From Bacteriovoracaceae bacterium (GTDB lineage Bacteria > Bdellovibrionota > Bacteriovoracia > Bacteriovoracales > Bacteriovoracaceae), in NCBI GenBank assembly GCA_018649885.1, contig JABIHA010000149.1, positions 1-53,696 on the forward strand: 53,696 nucleotides of DNA. The letters are read 5' to 3'. The position numbers and the translations under genes were made by a program. Below, piece after piece: positions 16,369-24,738 of this stretch (the stretch's first letter is position 1; each line of letters begins with the position of its first letter). The notes under the pieces are model-generated. The model was not told where the DNA came from. It ran no database searches and saw only the letters and a list, made by a program, of their open reading frames with translations.

Positions 16369-17255
16369 TAGTCCTCTCCTGAGGAAAGGATATTAAAGCT
16401 GTAACCTCGTCTTGAGGGTAGACCTTTTTCTATCATCTCTTTAATTTGATTTTCTATTAGCATCACGTGTTCATTTATTTTGCTATCAGGTGCATCCGGT
16501 GAGAGGTCACTGGGCATCTTATAAGGTTTCCCAATGTAGATATCAATTTGTGTGGGAAGCGGAATTGCTCCAAAGGGACCCATTAATGGCCAGGTTGGAG
16601 TTACTGGAAATGACGGGAGCCCCATGACGCCAGCTAACTTCTTTGCATTATAGACTAGGGGGTAAGCTTCTTCTGCACCTACCACAGCAACTGGAAGCAC
16701 GTCAGTTCCTGTTTTTAGGGCCAATCGAAAGAAACCTTTTCCAAAGCTTTGGAGATTGTAAAAATTGTCAGTATTTTTATTTATTCCCCTTACTCCTTCT
16801 GGAAAAACTAAAATAGATTCCTCGCGTTCCAGAAGCCAAAGGCAATTTTGACGATCTCCAAGTACTGAGCCTCCTTTAGCAAGGAATTCTCCCGCAAAAG
16901 GTATGCTTGATAGAAATCTCTCAACCATTCCCCTCAAAATTCTTGGAGGATCAATGTCCAGACTGAAGGCCAAAGTTAATAAGATGCCATCAAAAGCAAT
17001 TTGACCCGTGTGATTAGCTGTCACCATATAGGGTTTGTTTTCTACATTTTCTGCACCAAATATTCTGACCTTGAAATAGTTTCGATACATTGGGTAAAAA
17101 AAGTCGATCATTTTCCTGCAGGTGTCTACATCAAGTCCCCAAGGATCTGGATTATCTTCGTTGTACCTAGACTTAAGTGTTTTAAATACCTGATCGAAAT
17201 GCTTTTGCTCTTCGCTAGTAATTCTTGGCCTGAAATTTTTCAACATTTTAATCAT
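16368..17255 (-). CDS. Lysophospholipid acyltransferase family protein (PlsC-like)
   Basis: This 295-residue protein has the acyltransferase block I NHTGQIAFDG (81-90). The His-Asp spacing is 6 rather than the usual 4, as in some actinobacterial-type members. Block III is FPEGVRGINK (151-160). A Pro-rich block IV-like region (VLPVAVVGAEEAYP) follows. Such enzymes move acyl groups from acyl-ACP or acyl-CoA to glycerolipids at the inner membrane. It is the first gene of a coupled pair with the SDR protein. No ribosome binding site is clear before the chosen ATG; an ATG at 17246 is possible. Confidence 0.8.
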   Translation of the reverse strand: MIKMLKNFRPRITSEEQKHFDQVFKTLKSRYNEDNPDPWGLDVDTCRKMIDFFYPMYRNYFKVRIFGAENVENKPYMVTANHTGQIAFDGILLTLAFSLDIDPPRILRGMVERFLSSIPFAGEFLAKGGSVLGDRQNCLWLLEREESILVFPEGVRGINKNTDNFYNLQSFGKGFFRLALKTGTDVLPVAVVGAEEAYPLVYNAKKLAGVMGLPSFPVTPTWPLMGPFGAIPLPTQIDIYIGKPYKMPSDLSPDAPDSKINEHVMLIENQIKEMIEKGLPSRRGYSFNILSSGED

Positions 17256-17461
17256 TTATGCACCCTGCATCTCGCATTTTAAGGGTTTATAGCTGGTGAT
17301 ATCTTCTCAAATATTAATCACAAAATTAAGGAGAAAATACGCTGTGAATTCATTTTACTTAACCGAAAAGGGAGATACAATGCAGGTCTAATGTACCACC
17401 TAGCGTGCGAATAGCTGTGTAAATTGGGTGTATATTGGTAGGCCATTTCAAAGGTAGTGCT

Positions 17462-17785
17462 ATGGATAAATCAAAAGATTGGAAGAACAAAGTTCAAGGT
17501 TTGCTAAGTGTTTGCCAGACCGAAATAAAGAAAACCACTGCCATCGGTAAAAAGATGGTTGGCGCTACTATGACTAGCTCTAATTTACATGAGAGCTATG
17601 AAGAGCTAGGCAAGTTGGTTTTTAACAGTCTTAAATCCGGTGAACTCAGCTGGGATAATCAAGCGTCCAAGGAATTGATAGAAAAAATAGATTGCTTTGA
17701 AAATGATCTTAAGAAGTTTGAAATGGATGTTAAGACCATTAAGTCAGAGGAAGTACCGAAAGAAAAAACGGATATAAAGACTTAG
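17462..17785 (+). CDS. Small coiled-coil protein of unknown function
   Basis: The frame opens earlier (TTG at 17435), but ATG 17462 has AAAGG about 8 nt upstream and is preferred, giving 107 residues. The protein is helical and charged. It contains a short motif ESYEELGKLVFNSLKSGEL, of a kind common in small bacterial coiled-coil proteins, and ends in a Lys/Glu-rich tail. No signal peptide or membrane segment is present. It stands alone, divergent from the acyltransferase and convergent with engB. Confidence 0.6.
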   Translation: MDKSKDWKNKVQGLLSVCQTEIKKTTAIGKKMVGATMTSSNLHESYEELGKLVFNSLKSGELSWDNQASKELIEKIDCFENDLKKFEMDVKTIKSEEVPKEKTDIKT

Positions 17786-17831
17786 TTGTAAAATAGTAGG
17801 TATCTGGTAGTTTCTTTACTCTTTTTTTTTA

Positions 17832-17998
17832 CCTTTGACTTGCCCTTGCCCACCCAAAATAAATTATCTTTTAAGCCTAAAATTAACTGACCAAAATTAA
17901 AAATAGAAGATTTCTTTATGAAATATTTAGTATATTGATGATTTTCTGTTTATAGGAGATTTACCTTGGGTGGGCAAGGGCAAGTCAAAGTCAAAGGG
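17832..17998. mobile_element. MITE-like element with 25-bp perfect terminal inverted repeats
   Basis: Bases 17833-17857 (CTTTGACTTGCCC...ACCCAA) are the exact reverse complement of 17966-17990, with a 108-nt AT-rich, non-coding centre. A second TCAAAGG follows the right arm, duplicating the end. TA lies directly outside each edge (17830-17831 and 17999-18000), as expected for insertion by an IS630/Tc1-type transposase. The element sits between two convergent genes, so a terminator role is possible, but the loop is far too large for a normal intrinsic terminator. The calling as a MITE is inference. Confidence 0.5.
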
Positions 17999-18006
17999 TA
18001 GGAAAA

Positions 18007-18657
18007 TTACTGAAGTAAGAAATTAACTATCCCCTGCTCTAACTCTGGAACATTCGTTTTCTTTTCAGCCGACACAAAATAAATTTGCTGAACGTTTTTG
18101 TAATCCTCATAAATTTGAGGTTTTATTTTTTGAAGTTTGGCCCGCTCTTTCTGAGTTTTTAATTTATCGATTTTATTAAAAACTAGAAACCTGGGTTGAG
18201 TAGTATTACCTAGAAAATCGTTAAATTTTTGGTCAGATTTTTGGTGTGGATGTCTTGAGTCTTGAATTCCAACCAGTACCACTTTTGGTGAGAGATTTTC
18301 AAAGAAACTGCTCATCAGCAGATCCCAGTTTTTAGACATCTCTTTAGAGACATCTGCATGGCCATAGCCCGGTAGATCAAAAAGGTAGCAGGTTTTTATT
18401 TCTCTTTTTTCACCTTCCATCCAAGAAAGCTCAAAGCTGAATATATTAATTTCTCTAGTTCTTCCTGGAGTTTTTGAAGTCCTAGCAGTTTTCCCTCCGA
18501 ATAGAGAGTTGATCAAGCTAGATTTACCGACATTAGATCTCCCCAGCATTGCTATACCGGTAACTTGGTTATTTTCTTTAAGCCATCCACTTAATTGATC
18601 AACTGAGCTGATTCCTAATTTGAAGTTAACATGGCCTCTGGGGAGTTTTACTGTCAT
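18007..18657 (-). CDS. engB: Ribosome biogenesis GTP-binding protein EngB/YsxC
   Basis: This 216-residue protein is a TrmE-Era-EngA-EngB-type GTPase. G1 is GRSNVGKS (39-46) and G2 lies in TSKTPGRTREINIF. G3 is DLPGYGHA, G4 NKID and G5 VSAEKK. The PGRTR and LPGYGxA motifs are specific to EngB. It helps assemble the large ribosomal subunit in the cytoplasm and is usually essential. Its length is normal for the family. It is divergent from the sigma54 activator gene. Confidence 0.95.
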   Translation of the reverse strand: MTVKLPRGHVNFKLGISSVDQLSGWLKENNQVTGIAMLGRSNVGKSSLINSLFGGKTARTSKTPGRTREINIFSFELSWMEGEKREIKTCYLFDLPGYGHADVSKEMSKNWDLLMSSFFENLSPKVVLVGIQDSRHPHQKSDQKFNDFLGNTTQPRFLVFNKIDKLKTQKERAKLQKIKPQIYEDYKNVQQIYFVSAEKKTNVPELEQGIVNFLLQ

Positions 18658-18742
18658 CGCCTGCTCCTCGAGTGTAGTTATTCTAAGTTTTGTGATTTCG
18701 TATCATAGTAAATCTGTGTTGAAAAGAACCAAAGGGGAATTG

Positions 18743-20020
18743 ATGGCGATTCAAATCAGCGAATACCAACAGCTTTTAAGTAACGGGATTAGGCTGGGAG
18801 ATACCCTTAAAATTACTCCCTTTAGTGGGAAAAAAAAAGAGATTGAGCTGAGTAGAACCAACTATATTTTTCACTCAGATGATCTTAATTTGAAGCCCAA
18901 TTATTACGCAAAAATAGAGTTTTCGTCCTATCTTTCTAAGACTTTTAATTTTCATTTAAAGCTACTTGTAGGGAAGTCTCAATGTCAAAACACAGGTCGG
19001 TTTCAGTTAAAATCCAGTGGCGATTGCCCCTTTAAATTAAACGGCAGCATGGTCTATAGCGCCTTTATCGAAAGAGGTGATATTGTGGAAATTGAAGACA
19101 ATATTTTAGAGTTTAATATGCTAAATATGAAATCAAGTGATTCTTTTTGCGAACAATTTAATCGATATGTTTTTTCTCCACTCCCTATCGTCATCGAAGG
19201 GGAAACTGGAACAGGTAAGTCTTATCTTGCAAAGAAAATATATGAGACAACTAAGCCCAAGGGGAAATTTGTTCATCTAAATTTATCATCATTTTCTACA
19301 AGCCTCGTGGAAAGTGAGATATTTGGACACGTGAAAGGGGCATTCACAGGAGCGATTCAAGATAAAATAGGAGCTTTTAGAGAAGCTGAAGAGGGGATAT
19401 TATTCCTGGATGAAATTGATTCTATATCTCTTGAGCTTCAAGCAAAGCTTCTTCTTACACTAGAAACTTCACAGGTTCGGCCAGTTGGAGGTAGTCGCGA
19501 ATATCAAATTAACACGAGAATTATTTATGGCTCAGGAAGGAGGCTTCACCATTTGATGGGGGAGAAAAAAATGCGAGCTGATTTTTATTTCAGAATTACA
19601 GCTGGTGCCAAGATCAATCTAAAGCCATTAAGAGATGATACAGAGAAAATTAAAAGCTTTTGCCACAGAGTATGTAGCAGTTTAGACGTCTCTATTTCTC
19701 CTGAGCTCTTAGAGTTTTATACGACTTTGCCATGGCCTGGAAATTACCGGCAGTTAAAGTCTCACTTGGAATTGAAAAAATATCAAACCAATGGAAGAAA
19801 GCTTGAGTTTGATGATGAGGATGAGAGGCTTCTTGTGAGCAGTAGTGAGCTTGAGAGCCTATTTGAAGATCAGATGATGATTTCTATGGAGAGATGCAGG
19901 GTTATCTACGCTCACAAGGTGTATCTAAGATTTAAGGGGGATTTAAATAAGGCCTGTTGTGCCTTGGAAATAAGCAAAGCGACACTTAAAACTCTTTTAA
20001 GCAAAAATTCTCTAGCCTGA
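18743..20020 (+). CDS. Sigma54-dependent transcriptional activator with an FHA-like N-terminal domain
   Basis: The frame opens at 18620, inside engB, but ATG 18743 follows AAAGGGG by 5 nt and gives 425 residues. The AAA+ domain has Walker A GETGTGKS (153-160), an intact GAFTGA loop (199-204) that contacts sigma54, and Walker B GILFLDEID (218-226). A C-terminal Fis-type HTH (DLNKACCALEISKATLKTLL) follows. The N-terminal 130 residues end in KLNGSMVYSAFIERGDIVEIEDN, which resembles the FHA fold, though the usual GR/S/H residues are not all present. FHA-type activators answer to Ser/Thr phosphorylation. The target promoter is not apparent in the window. Its 3' end overlaps the opposing FliL-like gene by 9 nt. 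Confidence 0.88.
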   Translation: MAIQISEYQQLLSNGIRLGDTLKITPFSGKKKEIELSRTNYIFHSDDLNLKPNYYAKIEFSSYLSKTFNFHLKLLVGKSQCQNTGRFQLKSSGDCPFKLNGSMVYSAFIERGDIVEIEDNILEFNMLNMKSSDSFCEQFNRYVFSPLPIVIEGETGTGKSYLAKKIYETTKPKGKFVHLNLSSFSTSLVESEIFGHVKGAFTGAIQDKIGAFREAEEGILFLDEIDSISLELQAKLLLTLETSQVRPVGGSREYQINTRIIYGSGRRLHHLMGEKKMRADFYFRITAGAKINLKPLRDDTEKIKSFCHRVCSSLDVSISPELLEFYTTLPWPGNYRQLKSHLELKKYQTNGRKLEFDDEDERLLVSSSELESLFEDQMMISMERCRVIYAHKVYLRFKGDLNKACCALEISKATLKTLLSKNSLA

Positions 20021-20908
20021 GACCAGGTGATCAATATAGATTTTTTTGACCTTTCCTCTAACCTTCTGGTTTTTTAGAAATTCATTTATTTCATTTTCTA
20101 ATTTAGACTTGAGTATCACCTTTCCTTCTTCCTTGAGTGGAAATTGGGGAAGGATAGGTTGAATAGTAGAGATCAGGTGGTCTCGAACCAGAAATTCATT
20201 TTTACTAATATACTTTGCTGTGTAGCGATTATTGGCCTCAACAGTAAAATCAATTAATAAGAACCTCATGGAATTTGGTCCCGTTATATAAACAGGAAAT
20301 CTAATTTGCTGGATTTGTATCTGTTTAGAGGTTCTTTTGTAATATGGAGCTCTTGAGGTTTCATAGACTTCTTTGGTGGGCTTTATTGATGCGGGTTTTC
20401 TCTGTAGGACCTTGGAAGTGGGAATCATGCTAGCTTGATTATTTGTCTGTACTACAAAGTGAACACCTGTAACAGAGATCGATGCACTTACAAGAAGAAT
20501 ACCGGCTAATTTAATAGGTGAAAGGGCCAGAACCCATGTCTTCATACTAAGCATCAATGAAACAAATGAAGAAAAGGCAACCTTATGAGAGTTTTTATAA
20601 TCTATTCCAGTCACACTGGTTTTGATCTCGTCAGTTTTTGATTTTACGAACTCGATTTTTTGTTTGTAGTCAAAGTCGCTGACCTGATCGATATACCCTT
20701 GAGCTCTGCTTGATACTTTCTCTTTTATCAGGCCATACTTCTGACGACCTTTTTCTTTTCTTCCTTCAATGTAAATTTGAGAAAGACGGGCCTTGTCTTT
20801 GACTTTTTGTGGAGTCATTTTAATCATCAACTTCTTACTCAATTCTAAAGATTTTAGAATGAGTTTGTTCATGAGTGCTTCAAATTTATCCACTGCCTTC
20901 AAGATCAA
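20012..20908 (-). CDS. FliL-like C-terminal domain protein with a single membrane helix
   Basis: The protein has about 298 residues. The N-terminal 110 residues are basic and helical, and a membrane helix lies at about 135-155 (GILLVSASISVTGVHFVV). The periplasmic C-terminus (about 195-298) reads FLLIDFTVEANNRYTAKYI...VRDHLISTIQPIL...EEGKVILKSKLENEINEFL...VKKIYIDHLV. This is the strand-helix pattern of FliL, the stator-associated flagellar protein. FliL normally has a much shorter N-terminus, so this is an extended variant. The start is uncertain: a TTG at 20902 has AAGGA 6 nt upstream, while 20908 does not; ATG 20872 is another option. No flagellar genes are adjacent. Confidence 0.65.
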   Translation of the reverse strand: MILKAVDKFEALMNKLILKSLELSKKLMIKMTPQKVKDKARLSQIYIEGRKEKGRQKYGLIKEKVSSRAQGYIDQVSDFDYKQKIEFVKSKTDEIKTSVTGIDYKNSHKVAFSSFVSLMLSMKTWVLALSPIKLAGILLVSASISVTGVHFVVQTNNQASMIPTSKVLQRKPASIKPTKEVYETSRAPYYKRTSKQIQIQQIRFPVYITGPNSMRFLLIDFTVEANNRYTAKYISKNEFLVRDHLISTIQPILPQFPLKEEGKVILKSKLENEINEFLKNQKVRGKVKKIYIDHLVSG

Positions 20909-21028
20909 TCCTTATCCAGCTATTAATTCAATAACTTATCGGATGGTCTTGTGATTTAGTTGAGTATTTGTGCTGAATAAGGCCCTTATTAAAACAGCTA
21001 ATTGGGCCAATTACTCAATAAATAACAG

Positions 21029-21763
21029 CTATTTTAGAAAATTTTTTTTGAAAGTTTCTGTAAATAAACGCTCCTGAGCTGCAGCACCGCCCATTTCACT
21101 GATTGAGCAGTAGGTATCTGATGAGAGTCCGCAGGGGTTTAGGTGCCTAAGAGCATCTTTCATTTTTTGATCTATTTCTATGTTCAATGCCAGTCCATGG
21201 ATTGTGACATATCTTTTTGATCCCACTCCAAGCGAGCCCACCTTGCGCTGGTTTTTCCAAAGCCCAAGTGGTTTTTTTGATATATCTACACTTATATCAA
21301 AGCATTTCTTAATAGTTTTTGCTGTTGAATCAAGGACCCAATCAATATGTTTTGAAAGAGTGTGATCAGTCGTATTGAGTTTTGTAATAGGATAGAAAAT
21401 CCATTGCCCAGGATGGTGGAAGGTAAGGCCTCCACCACGGAAAATTTGGTAAAGAGGAAGGGATAGTAGTTTTTCCTGGTTTTGATCAAATGGTTTTAAT
21501 TCTTTTAAGTCTTCACTATTTCGACTTTTTTGAAGTCCTCTGCCATTGGTGAAACAGTGTGGGTGAGAGCAAAAAATATAGACTTTAGTCTGAGGATGAT
21601 CGTATACGAATTGCGCAGACTTTTCTTGGAGATCCAAAATTTGATCGTATGGTTTATTCCAGGCCTCAATAGCATATCGAGAGTCACCTAGCTCACTAAT
21701 CTCCACATCTTCGAGGTGGGAAAAGTGTTGTTGAAAAAAATCAGTGTAGTTTGGATTTTTCAT
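21029..21763 (-). CDS. lipB: Lipoyl(octanoyl) transferase
   Basis: This 244-residue protein moves octanoate from octanoyl-ACP to lipoyl domains. It carries the family motifs RGGGLTFHHPGQ (109-120), GLWKNQRKVGSLG with the catalytic Lys174, and LNPCGL with the catalytic Cys211. The protein is cytoplasmic. Its first 23 nt overlap the end of lipA, so the two lipoate genes form a coupled lipA-lipB operon on the minus strand. Confidence 0.95.
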   Translation of the reverse strand: MKNPNYTDFFQQHFSHLEDVEISELGDSRYAIEAWNKPYDQILDLQEKSAQFVYDHPQTKVYIFCSHPHCFTNGRGLQKSRNSEDLKELKPFDQNQEKLLSLPLYQIFRGGGLTFHHPGQWIFYPITKLNTTDHTLSKHIDWVLDSTAKTIKKCFDISVDISKKPLGLWKNQRKVGSLGVGSKRYVTIHGLALNIEIDQKMKDALRHLNPCGLSSDTYCSISEMGGAAAQERLFTETFKKNFLK

Positions 21764-22652
21764 GGCGCTTATTTTCTAAGTAGTTCATAAATTCGCTAGC
21801 TTTATATGAGCTTCTGATCATTGGTCCTGAGGCCACAAATTCAAAGCCGTAAGATTCAGCGATTTCTTTTAATTTTTGAAATTCATCAGGATGATAAAAT
21901 CTCTCTATCTTGAGATGTCTTCTTGAAGGTTGCAAGTATTGGCCCATTGTTAGAATCGACACTCCTGAAGCGCGAAGGTCTCTCATGGTCTGTTCAATTT
22001 GATCCCTAGTCTCTCCAAGTCCAAGCATCAGTGAGCTTTTAGTGGTTATGTGTGGATAGTGAGTTTTGTAGTATTTTAAAACATCTAAGCTTTTTTGGTA
22101 GCCGGCCCGTGGGTCGCGAACAGCACTGGTTAGATCTTTAACCGTTTCAATATTTTGGGCGATGACGAATGGATTACTCCTGGCCAGGATATCCATAGAG
22201 ACCGCATTGTTATCAAAATCTGGTATTAACACCTCAACCATAGTATCAGGGTGATCACTATTGATCCTTTCCACTACAGCTGCAAAGTGTGCGCTGCCAT
22301 GATCTCTCAAATCGTCGCGGTCAACACTTGTGATGACGATGTATTTTAGGCCCATTGTAGCGACCATTTGTGAGCTATTTTCTATTTCACCCTGGTCAAT
22401 AAAACCCTTTGGGTTGCCGGTTTTTACATTGCAGAACTTGCAGGCGCGAGTGCAAGTATCTCCCAGGATCATTATAGTTGCAGTTTTCTGACTCCAACAT
22501 TCACCAATATTAGGACACTTGGCCTCTTGGCATACTGTATGAAGGCCCTTTGTCTTCAGGCTTTTCTCTATTTGGTGGTATTCAGAACCTGTAGGCACCT
22601 TTGCTCTAAGCCATTTCGGTTTTCTGAGTGTGATGGGATATTCAACTGCCAT
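21741..22652 (-). CDS. lipA: Lipoyl synthase (radical SAM)
   Basis: This 303-residue protein inserts two sulfurs into protein-bound octanoyl groups. The auxiliary cluster motif C-x4-C-x5-C is at 41, 46 and 52 (CQEAKCPNIGEC). The radical-SAM motif C-x3-C-x2-C is at 67, 71 and 74 (CTRACKFC). The C-terminal RSSYKA (280-285) supplies the Ser ligand of the auxiliary cluster. Length and motifs are normal. It is the first gene of lipA-lipB and is divergent from a lipoprotein gene 199 nt away. Confidence 0.97.
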   Translation of the reverse strand: MAVEYPITLRKPKWLRAKVPTGSEYHQIEKSLKTKGLHTVCQEAKCPNIGECWSQKTATIMILGDTCTRACKFCNVKTGNPKGFIDQGEIENSSQMVATMGLKYIVITSVDRDDLRDHGSAHFAAVVERINSDHPDTMVEVLIPDFDNNAVSMDILARSNPFVIAQNIETVKDLTSAVRDPRAGYQKSLDVLKYYKTHYPHITTKSSLMLGLGETRDQIEQTMRDLRASGVSILTMGQYLQPSRRHLKIERFYHPDEFQKLKEIAESYGFEFVASGPMIRSSYKASEFMNYLENKRHEKSKLH

Positions 22653-22851
22653 ACTTGGTCTTCCTTTAATTCACCTCTACTTATCACCTTTTTGGCGTGG
22701 GTTCCAGCTGTGGGAATCCCGAGGAGTTGGAAGTTTTTTCCGTATTGCAAATTATAGTTGCCACTATTTCAACAAAAGTGCCAGGGGTCCGAATTGGTCT
22801 TTGTAAGTGCTATGGGGCTTGTGTAGGCGTTAGACCATAGGAGATTGTACT

Positions 22852-23493
22852 ATGCGAAAAATTCAGATAATTGCCTTTGGCCTGTTTTTATCCAGTTGTG
22901 GGTTTATAGAACAAAGAACCTTTGTGGATGAAATGGAAGCAGGCAATGACTGGATGGTTCCCACTCAAGATTTTAATGTAGTGAGGGGCGATAGTGGTCG
23001 AGCATTTAGAAATACAAAGGAAGTTCTAGCAAGAACTCCCATGTTAGATGACGAAAAGAGGGCTTACAAGAGAGAGAGATTTCTCGAAGAAGAGCTCAGA
23101 AAGCTTGAAGATGATCTTCCCGATGAGGAGTATCAGCACTACTTGCGTTATAAAGGTGAGTTATCTGGTGTATCTGAAAAGATATACTTTCTCAAAGTAA
23201 GAAGTATTGCTTCTAGAGAAGAATATGCTCAGACACGTGGTCTTGGGCATTATCAAAATAATTTTAGGAACACGGCGAGCGAAGCTGCTTTTGCTGTGAG
23301 GACTAGAGATTTGCTGCTCGGAATGGCAAAAGATCAAGTCCTAAGCTCCTGGGGTCGACCCTCCCGAGTAGATGTTGCAGGGAACCCAAGGTTGCAAAAT
23401 GAAAGATGGTCCTACTACCGAAAGGGCAAATTTAAATTTGTCTATTTCGAGAGTGGAAGAGTCCAAGGATGGGATGATGGAGGAAGGCTTTAG
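22852..23493 (+). CDS. Lipoprotein with a BamE/SmpA-like C-terminal segment
   Basis: This 213-residue protein has a lipobox LSSC at residues 13-16. The middle part is helical and highly charged. The C-terminal 60 residues read LLGMAKDQVLSSWGRPSRVD...ERWSYYRKGKFKFVYFESGRVQGW. This follows the G-M-x4-V-x3-W-G-x-P...W-x-Y...F-x-x-G-x-V pattern of BamE/SmpA-like domains, which bind barrel-assembly or other envelope partners. The N-terminal half does not match BamE, so the protein is a longer relative and its exact role is open. Confidence 0.7.
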   Translation: MRKIQIIAFGLFLSSCGFIEQRTFVDEMEAGNDWMVPTQDFNVVRGDSGRAFRNTKEVLARTPMLDDEKRAYKRERFLEEELRKLEDDLPDEEYQHYLRYKGELSGVSEKIYFLKVRSIASREEYAQTRGLGHYQNNFRNTASEAAFAVRTRDLLLGMAKDQVLSSWGRPSRVDVAGNPRLQNERWSYYRKGKFKFVYFESGRVQGWDDGGRL

Positions 23494-23721
23494 GGATGAA
23501 GCCTCCCTTCTCACCCTATCCTGGATCTTCAAATTTTCACTCTGATATAAAGTAAATTCCTTAAAATTCCCATGCCTAGAAAGGCTCTGACTTGGCGAAG
23601 CACAAAGGTGCGTTGTGTCCTTGCAGTAAATCCTATTACATTGTTAGCAGATAATGAGTATTTGCGGTTGAAGTGTGAGCCTGCTCCCGCTATTCTGGTC
23701 TCAAATTAAACAGATCAGGTA

Positions 23722-24729
23722 ATGGGAATGGGCGAGCAACTACTAGAATTTGAAAAACCAGTTTTTGAACTTGAAAATCAAATTAAAGAGCTAAAAGAGG
23801 CTCAGACTGGACAGTCGGTTGATATTTCTGAGGAAATAAAGGCCTTACAAAAAAAAGTTGGAAAGTTAGTCCAAGAGATTTACGGAAAACTTACTCCTTG
23901 GGAAAGGGTGCTACTATCAAGGCATCCAAAAAGACCTCATACAGTCGATTATATAAAAAATATTTGTCCTGACTTTCGAGAGCTTCATGGGGATAGATAT
24001 TTTGCCAATGATCAAACTATGATGACTGGGATTGGCCACATTGATGGTCAAAGAGTTGCCATTGTAGGAATTGAGAAGGGACGAAAAACTCAGGAAAAAA
24101 TAAAGAGAAACTTTGGGATGCCAAATCCTGAAGGATATAGAAAGGCCTTGCGAGTTTTTGAACTTGCCTCACGATTTAATTTACCAGTTCTTACAATTAT
24201 CGATACTCCTGGAGCTTATCCTGGAATTGGCGCTGAGGAGAGAGGTCAATCTCAGGCCATAGCTGAAAATTTGGCCCAAGTTTTTTCACTCAAATGTCCA
24301 ATACTTGCCATCGTTATTGGTGAAGGCGGCTCCGGTGGAGCTCTCGGTATAGGCGTGGCCGATAAAGTTTGTATGATGGAGTATTCTGTTTACTCCGTAA
24401 TTTCTCCAGAATCTTGTGCTTCAATACTGTGGTCTGATCCAGGTAAGGCCGAGCAAGCTGCCAACGCACTTAACCTTGGCCCTAAAAAAGCTAAAGAGCT
24501 TGGGATTATTGATGAGATCATCCCAGAACCTCCTGGCGGGGCCCACCGAAATGTTGAGCTTGCTTTTAAATCTGTAAAAGACCAAATCGTAAAAGACTTA
24601 AAGGTATTGACCAAAATAAAACCCGCAAAGCTGCAAGAGATGCGCTTTAATAAATATAGGTCTATGGGCAATTCAACGATTCTAAATGGCGATGATTCTG
24701 ATATGCCAATATTCACAACAAATTCTTAG
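23722..24729 (+). CDS. accA: Acetyl-CoA carboxylase carboxyltransferase subunit alpha
   Basis: This 335-residue protein is the alpha half of the carboxyltransferase that makes malonyl-CoA for fatty-acid synthesis. An N-terminal helical segment is followed by the crotonase-fold core, with DYIKNICPDFRELHGDR, the IDTPGAYPGIGAEERGQ loop, GEGGSGGALGIGVAD and EYSVYSVISPESCASILW, all typical of AccA. It starts at ATG 23722 (a second ATG is at 23728), with a weak AGG just upstream. It heads a plus-strand run with yicC, gmk and rel. The beta subunit is not in this window. Confidence 0.96.
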   Translation: MGMGEQLLEFEKPVFELENQIKELKEAQTGQSVDISEEIKALQKKVGKLVQEIYGKLTPWERVLLSRHPKRPHTVDYIKNICPDFRELHGDRYFANDQTMMTGIGHIDGQRVAIVGIEKGRKTQEKIKRNFGMPNPEGYRKALRVFELASRFNLPVLTIIDTPGAYPGIGAEERGQSQAIAENLAQVFSLKCPILAIVIGEGGSGGALGIGVADKVCMMEYSVYSVISPESCASILWSDPGKAEQAANALNLGPKKAKELGIIDEIIPEPPGGAHRNVELAFKSVKDQIVKDLKVLTKIKPAKLQEMRFNKYRSMGNSTILNGDDSDMPIFTTNS

Positions 24730-24738
24730 GAGAATTCT

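Noticed and set aside
17833..17990. A simple bidirectional terminator between the small coiled-coil gene and engB
   Set aside because: The 108-nt loop is too large for a normal intrinsic terminator, and the TA flanks and end duplication point to a mobile element. A terminator side-role is not excluded.
23572..23709. A 45-codon plus-strand ORF just before accA
   Set aside because: No Shine-Dalgarno precedes its ATG and its composition is not clearly coding.
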